Shown here piece after piece: positions 1-4,796 of a DNA stretch of 6,001 nucleotides; position 1 is the stretch's first letter; each line of letters opens with the position of its first letter. The translations under genes and the position numbers were made by a program. Under the pieces are notes generated by a model. The model was not told where the DNA came from, searched no databases, and saw only the letters and a list, made by a program, of their open reading frames with translations. The stretch is taken from positions 1 through 6,001 of the forward strand of contig JACQVT010000545.1 of NCBI GenBank assembly GCA_016209665.1. Reading direction: 5' to 3'. The stretch is from Planctomycetota bacterium. Its GTDB lineage: Bacteria > Planctomycetota > Phycisphaerae > UBA1845 > PWPN01.

Positions 1-948
1 CACGTAGCCGACGCCCATGTTGAACACGTCGAACATCTCGCCGCGGGCGACGCCGACGGACTGGAGATACTTGAAGATGGGCGGCACCTGCCACTTCCTG
101 GTGTCCAGCACGGCGGTGCAATGCTCGGGCAGGACGCGGCCCAGGTTGCCGGGCAGCCCGCCGCCGGTGATGTGGGCCATGCCGCGGACCACCTGCTTGA
201 CGCGGTACTTGCGGAGGACGCTGAGGACCGGCTTGACGTAGATGCGGGTGGGTTTGAGCAGCTCGTCGCCGATGGGGCAGCCGACCTCGGGCACGACGGA
301 GTCATACCGCAACCTGGCCTCCGTGAACACGAGGCGGCGGACCAGCGAGTAGCCGTTGGAATGCACGCCGCTGGAGGGCAGGCCGATGACCGCGTCGCCG
401 GGCTCGATCGTCGAACCGTCGACGATACGGCCCTTCTCGACGACGCCGACGGCGAAGCCCGCGAGGTCGAAGTCGTTGGCGGCGTACAGGTCGGGCATCT
501 CGGCCGTCTCGCCGCCGATGAGGGCGCAGCCGGCCTCGATGCAGCCGCTCGCGATCCCCTCGACCACGTCGGCGACCCACTCAGGATCGAGGCGGTGGAC
601 GGCCACGTAGTCGAGGAAGAACAGCGGCACGGCCCCGACGGTCAGCATGTCGTTGACGTTCATCGCGACCAGGTCGATGCCGATGGTGTCGAAGTGGCCC
701 GACTCGCGGGCGAGCAGAATCTTGCTGCCGACGCCGTCGGTGCACGCCACCAGGACGGGCTCCTTGAAGTTGCGTTTGAACAGGTCCTCGCGGTAATCGA
801 GGCGAAAGAGGCCGGCGAAGCCACCGTGCGACTTCATCACCCGGGGACCGTAGGTGCTCCGCACGATCGGGCCGATCAGGTCGACCATCCGGTCGTTGGC
901 GGTGATGTCGACGCCGGCGTCCTTGTAGGTGAGCCGCTTGCGGGCCAT
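1..948 (-). CDS. purM: Phosphoribosylformylglycinamidine cyclo-ligase (AIR synthetase), 3' end cut by window edge
   Basis: Catalyses the ATP-dependent ring closure of formylglycinamidine ribonucleotide to aminoimidazole ribonucleotide, a step of de novo purine synthesis in the cytoplasm. The 316 residues visible (window ends on a codon boundary) carry the family signatures in order: YKDAGVDI at 8-15, DGVGSK at 71-76, MNVNDMLTVGAVPLFFLDY at 96-114, GGETAEMPDLY at 145-155, GLPSSGVHSNGYSLVR at 189-204, HITGGGLPGN at 259-268 and FNMGVG at 309-314. Family members are about 340-350 residues, so roughly 30 C-terminal residues lie outside the window. The ATG at 948-946 is the only sensible start, because an in-frame TAG lies four codons upstream. 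No clear Shine-Dalgarno precedes it. The gene is divergent from the lipoprotein gene at 1209 and has no functional link to it that I can see. Confidence 0.97.
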   Translation of the reverse strand, partial: MARKRLTYKDAGVDITANDRMVDLIGPIVRSTYGPRVMKSHGGFAGLFRLDYREDLFKRNFKEPVLVACTDGVGSKILLARESGHFDTIGIDLVAMNVNDMLTVGAVPLFFLDYVAVHRLDPEWVADVVEGIASGCIEAGCALIGGETAEMPDLYAANDFDLAGFAVGVVEKGRIVDGSTIEPGDAVIGLPSSGVHSNGYSLVRRLVFTEARLRYDSVVPEVGCPIGDELLKPTRIYVKPVLSVLRKYRVKQVVRGMAHITGGGLPGNLGRVLPEHCTAVLDTRKWQVPPIFKYLQSVGVARGEMFDVFNMGVGYV

Positions 949-954
949 CGGGGC

Positions 955-983
955 AATCTATCGGGGGACGAGTGTGGCGACAA
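955..983 (-). promoter_or_regulatory. Weak candidate sigma70-type promoter for purM
   Basis: On the minus strand TTGTCG (983-978) and TAGATT (960-955) are separated by 17 bases, each matching four of six consensus positions. Transcription would start about at the purM ATG, which would make the transcript leaderless and would fit the absence of a Shine-Dalgarno. In GC-rich DNA matches this weak arise by chance, so this is only a candidate. Confidence 0.25.
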
Positions 984-1000
984 GCCCCGCGGCAGCCCCT

Positions 1001-1029
1001 TTGACAACCGACCGACGGACGGTTAGACA
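1001..1029 (+). promoter_or_regulatory. Candidate promoter with palindromic spacer, facing the lipoprotein gene
   Basis: A perfect -35 hexamer TTGACA (1001-1006) is followed after 17 bases by TAGACA (1024-1029), which matches the -10 consensus at three of six positions. The spacer is almost entirely taken up by the interrupted palindrome AACCGACCGACGGACGGTT (1006-1024). Its two halves pair except at the centre and at one symmetric position pair. A palindrome between -35 and -10 is a common repressor position. The predicted transcript would have a leader of about 170 bases before the start at 1209. The poor -10 keeps confidence low. Confidence 0.35.
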
Positions 1030-1085
1030 CCTGTACCGCCAGTTCGCATGACAGAATCGGCGGACCGCCTCGTTTTCTCAGGACC

Positions 1086-1103
1086 GCGTCAACTGGTTGA
1101 CGC
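1086..1103. repeat. Perfect 8-bp inverted repeat with 2-bp centre, operator-like
   Basis: GCGTCAACTGGTTGACGC has two perfectly complementary 8-base arms around a TG centre. A loop of two bases is too small for a good RNA hairpin, so a binding site for a dimeric DNA-binding protein is the more natural reading. It lies between the divergent purM and lipoprotein genes, about 105 bases upstream of the latter's start. No regulator gene is visible in the window, so the binding protein is unknown. Confidence 0.4.
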
Positions 1104-1208
1104 ACTCTCGGTTGGCGGGCGGTGGAGAAACGGCAACAAGTTGCCTTGGTCCTGGAAGACGCCCGCCAGTTCTATCACGCACCTGTACTGCCGCGGCGAA
1201 GGGGTCGG

Positions 1209-2723
1209 ATGCGTTCACGAATGGCGATACGGGGGAACGGGTGGGTGTCGGCAGCGGGGCCCGGGAGGGCGGGCCTGGTCTGCCTGCTGGCGATGGGCTG
1301 CGCGGGGCCGGGACCGACGTTGTTGCCGGCGGTGCCGGCGAAGATCGAGCCGGCGGCGGGCGGGGCGACGCTCCAGTGGTATGACACCAACGGCGACGCC
1401 AGGCTGGACTACGCCGAGGAGGTCGGCGCCGACGGGCGCGTCGGCAAGCTGCGGTATTCGACGGGCAAGGCCATCGAGGAAGTCGATCTGCGGGCGATCC
1501 CCCCTGGCGAGCGGCGCGACCTCGTGCTGATTCTCGACAGCGTGCCGTTCGCGATGGTACAGCAGGCGTGGCGGCATGGCGGATTCCAGTTTTTCCCGCG
1601 GCCGACGCGGACGATCGCCCCCTTCCCCGTGTTGACGGACCCGTGCCTGGTGGACTTCTTCCACCTGTTGCCCGGCGTGGCGATCGAGTCGGACTACTAC
1701 GACGGGAAGGGCCAGACCCGCCCTTACGATGTCTACCTCGGGGGCGGCGTGGCCGTCTGGCATCCCAGGGTCGACTACTGGCTGTCGCACACCGCCCACG
1801 GGTCGGCGTACCTCGACCAGTTGCCGTGGTTCGACCACGAATTGCGGCGGATTCAGGACGGGTTCGATCGCTCGGGCAAGACGACGTTCATCGGCTATTG
1901 CGTGGGTACCTCGGCGCTGGGAGCTTTGCGGGGCTGGGACGGGCACGCCATCGGCATCTCGCGGGTGGACCGATTCTGCCATGCGATGATGTTCCGAACG
2001 CGCGGCCGCCTGCGGATCACGCTGCTTTCGGATCACGGACACAACAACGTCCCCGCCAGCCGGCGAATTCCGTTGACCGATCTGCTGCGGGAAATGGGCT
2101 ATCGGATCACGGACCGTTTGCAGGCGCCCGGCGATCTGGTCGTGCCGGAGTTCGCCATGGTGAGCAGCGCGGCGATCTACACGCGAACGCCTGCCCCGGT
2201 GGCCCGCGCCGTCGTGCAGATTGAGGGGATCGAGCTGTCGGCGTACCGCGAGGCGGACGACGGCATCGTCGTGCTGTCGCGCGACGGCGAGGCCCGCGTC
2301 CGCAAATCGCCGGGCGGCTACCGTTACGAGGTCGGGATGGGCGACCCGCTGCGACTCACGCCAATTCTCGACCGCTTGAAGCAGCAGGGCAGGATCGAGC
2401 CGGACGGATGCTTCGCCGACGCGGTCCTGCTCGAAGCGACGCGAGACCATATTTACCCCGACGCCGTCGACCGGCTGTGGCGGACGTTCCACGAGCAGTT
2501 CAAGCATCCGCCGGACGTGCTGATCTCAGTGCAGGACGGCTACCACTGCGGCAGCGCCTTTCAGACCCGGGCGGTGGGCGCCCTCAAGGCCGTGCACGGC
2601 AACCTGGGACCGCTCAGCTCGTCGGGCTTCGCGATGACGACAGCGGGCGAACTGCCGGAGGTGCTGCGAATGCGCGATCTGGCGGATGCGCTGGCCGGGC
2701 TCGGGATGGATCTGCAACGCTGA
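1209..2723 (+). CDS. Probable lipoprotein of the alkaline phosphatase superfamily with an N-terminal EF-hand loop
   Basis: 504 residues. The start at 1209 is preferred because GAAGGGG lies four bases upstream and it gives a basic N-terminus, a short hydrophobic run (AGLVCLLAMG) and a lipobox-like LAMGC with Cys at 31, suggesting export and lipid anchoring. Residues 59-70 (DTNGDARLDYAE) match an EF-hand calcium loop with acidic or Asn ligands at positions 1, 3, 5, 9 and 12. The remainder resembles phosphodiesterase/nucleotide-pyrophosphatase-like members of the superfamily: LVLILDS with D110 as probable metal ligand, PVLTDP with T143 as probable nucleophile (33 residues on, typical spacing), SHTAHG (193-198), SDHGHN with D275 and H276, and HGNLGP with H463. 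The Asp usually four residues before the mid-domain metal-binding His appears to be Ser193. Substrate cannot be assigned; it could be a phosphodiesterase, phosphatase, sulfatase-like or catalytically altered protein. No hairpin terminator is seen after the stop. Confidence 0.75.
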   Translation: MRSRMAIRGNGWVSAAGPGRAGLVCLLAMGCAGPGPTLLPAVPAKIEPAAGGATLQWYDTNGDARLDYAEEVGADGRVGKLRYSTGKAIEEVDLRAIPPGERRDLVLILDSVPFAMVQQAWRHGGFQFFPRPTRTIAPFPVLTDPCLVDFFHLLPGVAIESDYYDGKGQTRPYDVYLGGGVAVWHPRVDYWLSHTAHGSAYLDQLPWFDHELRRIQDGFDRSGKTTFIGYCVGTSALGALRGWDGHAIGISRVDRFCHAMMFRTRGRLRITLLSDHGHNNVPASRRIPLTDLLREMGYRITDRLQAPGDLVVPEFAMVSSAAIYTRTPAPVARAVVQIEGIELSAYREADDGIVVLSRDGEARVRKSPGGYRYEVGMGDPLRLTPILDRLKQQGRIEPDGCFADAVLLEATRDHIYPDAVDRLWRTFHEQFKHPPDVLISVQDGYHCGSAFQTRAVGALKAVHGNLGPLSSSGFAMTTAGELPEVLRMRDLADALAGLGMDLQR

Positions 2724-2841
2724 GTCGGGCTTTATAACCCATTGTCATAACAGAGCTTCAGGTCGCTGCCGCCCGACGGTCGCGTCGACCCGCCCGCGTG
2801 AAAAAAACCTGCGCCGACCTCTCCATAGGCGATCTTCGCGG

Positions 2842-2847
2842 TAGAAT
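2842..2847 (+). promoter_or_regulatory. Candidate -10 box for the dockerin-like protein gene
   Basis: TAGAAT matches five of six -10 positions and is followed by ATG-rich, AT-rich sequence. No good -35 is present at 16-18 bases upstream (TCTCCA is the best and matches three positions), though an A-tract lies about 35 bases upstream of the box and could act as an UP-like element. If used, transcription starts near 2854 and the leader is about 85 bases. Confidence 0.4.
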
Positions 2848-2859
2848 ATGAGTAGATGG

Positions 2860-2883
2860 TGTCAGCATGCATCTCGGCTGACA
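2860..2883 (+). repeat. 7-bp stem-loop in the leader of the dockerin-like protein gene
   Basis: TGTCAGC (2860-2866) and GCTGACA (2877-2883) are perfectly complementary around a 10-base loop. The element begins only a few bases after the transcription start predicted from the -10 box at 2842. It could be a 5'-end mRNA stabilising hairpin or an operator just downstream of the promoter. No T-run follows, so it is not an intrinsic terminator. Confidence 0.4.
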
Positions 2884-2922
2884 ATGGCTGCCCGCTCGGG
2901 AACGACGCCTGACCGTCAAGCC

Positions 2923-2930
2923 AGGAAGGA
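2923..2930 (+). promoter_or_regulatory. Strong Shine-Dalgarno fixing the start at 2938
   Basis: AGGAAGGA ends seven bases before ATG 2938. It settles the start against an in-frame upstream ATG at 2848, which has no such site and would put 30 polar residues in front of the signal peptide. Confidence 0.85.
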
Positions 2931-2937
2931 CCACACC

Positions 2938-4665
2938 ATGAGACGCAGGACCATCGCTGCCTGCCTCGTAGCTTGGTTTGCCGCGGCAACCTCGGGCCAG
3001 ACCCTAATCATCTACACCCTGGAGTTGGGTGGCGACAACCGCACGGAGCTGTGGGAGGCCGGCCTGCGGCCGGCGTTCACATCCGGCGTGACGGACGGGA
3101 CGACCACCACCTGTCAGGGCATGGATGTGACCTGGGCAGTGCGGGTGAGCGTCGGCGGCGTCCACGTGGACCCGGGCGGACCGGGCGACGGGAAGGCCCC
3201 GCTCGGGGCGGCCGAGTTGGCGTTCGACATCCAGTTGTACGAGGCCGACGGGACAACGCCGATCGTGCTTGATGCCGCCCCGCTCTCGTGCGAGGTCGGC
3301 ACGGCGGGAGTCGCGGGGGCCCGGGGATGTCGACCGACGGACAAAGGGTACCACAGTTCCATCAACGACGGCGACGGTGACGGGTCGCGCGGACAGAACG
3401 GGGCGATCATCGATTGTCTGGCCAATGCCGCGTTCGCCTTCGGCCTGGTGCCGAGCGGGGGCGAGGCCAGCCGACTCATCGATCCCGTGCCGGGGCCGTA
3501 CTTCGACTACGGCTGGTACCCCACGGCCAACGGGCGCAGCGGGACCGATCTGACCTGTACGGTTCCGGTCAGCACGACCGTCACCGGCCTCTCGGGCCTG
3601 ATAGGTTTCCATGCCCGGTACGCCGAGTACGACTACACCCGCCACTCACCTGGCGTCGGCCAGGATTGGGTGGGCGGCGCGGTAGGCGGCGCTCAAGGCT
3701 TCGGCGTCGACCGGCCGCTCTTCGAGGGCCAGATCAATACAAGCGGTCTGGTGCCGGGCTACTACGTGCTGAAGGTGATCCCCGACCCGGCCCGCAACCA
3801 GGTCCTGCACGGCGACGTGGTGTGGGACAGCCCGACACCGGACTACGGCGGATGGTCGACGTTCGCCGTAGCGGCCAACGAGGTCACGGTGATGAGTGCG
3901 GGGCGGTTCGAGATCGCACCGCCCGGTGGTTGTGGCTATCCCGGCATGATCGTGGCCTGCAAGCTGTTCTACAACCAGTCGTTCTATGACGGCAACAAGA
4001 TCGGCATCGACCCAGCCCCCATCAGCGGGGCCAACAACGATGACGCCGACGCCATCGACAACGGTGGTCCAGTGCCGGCGCGGGGTATGCCCTACATCGT
4101 CTACCCCGCCAAGATCCCGCTCATGCCGGGCGGCGGCCAAGCGACGCTGGCCAACTGGACCGGCTACGACAAGGGGATCAATGGTCTGACCTACGACATC
4201 CAATGGCCGATCCGGCCACCGCAGGCTTCCGACTTCGTGTTCCACAACATCGGCAAAGCCGGAACCGTCGTCCCGGGACCCGGCAACGTCGTGACCCCGA
4301 TGGCGTTCGCGACTCAGAGCCTCGGTGGTTCCCCGCCGGTGACCCGCGTGCTGATGACGTTCACCGGTCTGACGAACACGTGGTTGCAGGTGGACATCGG
4401 GACAGGGTTCGGGTGGGGCACCGGGACGCACTGGTGGGGCAACGCCGCCGGCGACACGGGCCAGGGCAACACGGCCCCGAACGTTTTGGTGAACGCGACG
4501 GACGAAATCTGGAGCCGCAGGCATCCCACGACGCCGCTGAACCGCTCGCCGGTGCAGGACATGGCCGACGTCAACAAGGATGCCCTGGTCAACGCAACCG
4601 ACCAGATCTACGTCCGCACGCACCCCACCACGCCGCTGAACTGCGTGAAGATGATCACCCGTTGA
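2938..4665 (+). CDS. Exported protein of unknown function with planctomycete-type C-terminal module and paired dockerin-like repeats
   Basis: 575 residues. The signal peptide has a basic start (MRRR), a hydrophobic stretch to about residue 17 and probable cleavage near 19-20. Residues from about 20 to 335 match nothing I recognise; they are rich in beta-prone, Gly and Asp residues and include an Asp/Gly run (NDGDGDGSRGQNG, 143-155) that may bind calcium. The C-terminal module starts at about 332: LFYNQSFYDGN (343-353), a DDADAIDNGG stretch, a KGINGLTYDI block, a WLQVDIGTGFGWGTGTHWW segment, GDTGQGN, then two LVNATD repeats (517-535 and 550-568). The second follows an EF-hand/dockerin-type loop, DVNKDALVNATD (544-555). 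I recall this arrangement from many planctomycete secreted proteins of unknown role. The mature protein has eight cysteines (59, 118, 131, 160, 207, 332, 341, 569), compatible with disulfides outside the cytoplasm. Surface or extracellular location is inferred; binding partners are unknown. Confidence 0.85.
   Translation: MRRRTIAACLVAWFAAATSGQTLIIYTLELGGDNRTELWEAGLRPAFTSGVTDGTTTTCQGMDVTWAVRVSVGGVHVDPGGPGDGKAPLGAAELAFDIQLYEADGTTPIVLDAAPLSCEVGTAGVAGARGCRPTDKGYHSSINDGDGDGSRGQNGAIIDCLANAAFAFGLVPSGGEASRLIDPVPGPYFDYGWYPTANGRSGTDLTCTVPVSTTVTGLSGLIGFHARYAEYDYTRHSPGVGQDWVGGAVGGAQGFGVDRPLFEGQINTSGLVPGYYVLKVIPDPARNQVLHGDVVWDSPTPDYGGWSTFAVAANEVTVMSAGRFEIAPPGGCGYPGMIVACKLFYNQSFYDGNKIGIDPAPISGANNDDADAIDNGGPVPARGMPYIVYPAKIPLMPGGGQATLANWTGYDKGINGLTYDIQWPIRPPQASDFVFHNIGKAGTVVPGPGNVVTPMAFATQSLGGSPPVTRVLMTFTGLTNTWLQVDIGTGFGWGTGTHWWGNAAGDTGQGNTAPNVLVNATDEIWSRRHPTTPLNRSPVQDMADVNKDALVNATDQIYVRTHPTTPLNCVKMITR
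4486..4641 (+). repeat. Tandem protein repeat (LVNATD...HPTTPLN), dockerin-like pair
   Basis: The encoded segments LVNATDEIWSRRHPTTPLN (bases 4486-4542) and LVNATDQIYVRTHPTTPLN (bases 4585-4641) are identical at 14 of 19 residues and are 33 residues apart, an internal duplication typical of paired EF-hand-like dockerin segments. The DNA of the copies differs at many third positions, so the duplication is old rather than recent. Only the second copy has a clear preceding D-x-N-x-D loop; the first is preceded by GDTGQGN. Confidence 0.8.
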
Positions 4666-4666
4666 T

Positions 4667-4694
4667 TTGGCTTTTGGCGCCGATCTGGTATGGT
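4667..4694 (+). promoter_or_regulatory. Weak candidate promoter upstream of the lyase-like gene
   Basis: TTGGCT (4667-4672) and TATGGT (4689-4694) are 16 bases apart, each matching four of six consensus positions. Transcription would begin near 4701, inside the left arm of the long inverted repeat, so only the inner part of that hairpin would be in the mRNA. If instead the gene is read through from 2938, the whole hairpin is transcribed. The sequence does not decide between these. Confidence 0.2.
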
Positions 4695-4796
4695 CGAGGC
4701 CGGGCCCGTGCCCGCCGGCGAGTGGACCGTGGTTAAAGGGAAAGGACCACGGCTTCGGGCGGCACGGGTCGCGGCCTTGACGAGGATACCAGAACG
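4681..4796 (+). repeat. Long imperfect inverted repeat (about 116 bases) forming the leader of the lyase-like gene
   Basis: The arms pair over nearly their whole length: 4681-4682 with 4795-4796, TCTGGTAT (4684-4691) with ATACCAGA (4786-4793), 4693-4701 with 4773-4781 (one G-U), 4702-4704 with 4769-4772 (one G-U and one bulged G), CCCGTGCC (4705-4712) with GGCACGGG (4761-4768), and 4714-4716 with 4758-4760. A tip hairpin follows, CCGTGGT (4727-4733) with ACCACGG (4746-4752), around a purine-rich 12-base loop. This is about 40 base pairs with a few mismatches and bulges. It begins 16 bases after the preceding stop codon and ends at the base before ATG 4797. No T-run follows, so it is not a typical intrinsic terminator. 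It could be an mRNA processing or translation-control structure, or a copy of a palindromic intergenic repeat. Confidence 0.8.
4782..4786 (+). promoter_or_regulatory. Shine-Dalgarno of the lyase-like gene, inside the hairpin's right arm
   Basis: GAGGA ends ten bases before ATG 4797, a slightly long but workable spacing. In the predicted fold the bases GAGG (4782-4785) fall in an internal loop opposite the single G at 4692, flanked by paired segments on both sides. Confidence 0.6.

Larger units (their letters stand above)
2724..2937. other. Intergenic region between the lipoprotein gene and the dockerin-like protein gene
   Basis: 214 bases without a convincing gene. It contains a short hairpin (GGTCG/CGACC at 2778-2790) without a downstream T-run, an A-tract of seven at about 2801-2807, a good -10 box at 2842, a stem-loop at 2860-2883 and a strong Shine-Dalgarno at 2923. 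The base composition around 2724-2760 and 2840-2860 is more AT-rich than the flanking genes, as expected for promoter DNA. Confidence 0.6.

Noticed and set aside
121..1026. Open frame of 301 codons on the plus strand opposite purM
   Set aside because: It is antisense to a gene with unmistakable PurM motifs; long antisense frames are expected in DNA this GC-rich, and the product is Asp/Ala/Val-rich low complexity without motifs.
1122..1208. Longer N-terminus for the lipoprotein gene from an upstream ATG at 1122
   Set aside because: It would add 29 charged residues before the basic/hydrophobic export signal and lacks a ribosome site, while 1209 has GAAGGGG just upstream.
1215..2507. 430-codon open frame on the minus strand
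   Set aside because: It overlaps the lipoprotein gene on the other strand, its protein is Arg/His/Val-rich without recognisable domains, and no ribosome site or signal supports it.
2778..2790. GGTCG/CGACC hairpin as terminator of the lipoprotein gene
   Set aside because: The stem is only five base pairs and no T-run follows on either strand at the right side; the nearby A-run at about 2801-2807 does not complete a minus-strand terminator because it precedes the hairpin in that direction.
2848..2937. Upstream in-frame ATG for the exported-protein gene
   Set aside because: It is within a base of the -10 box at 2842, has no Shine-Dalgarno, and would bury the signal peptide; ATG 2938 has AGGAAGGA at ideal spacing.
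4727..4752. CCGTGGT/ACCACGG hairpin as an ordinary intrinsic terminator after the exported-protein gene
   Set aside because: No T-run follows, and the hairpin is only the tip of the much longer inverted repeat that reaches to the next start codon.
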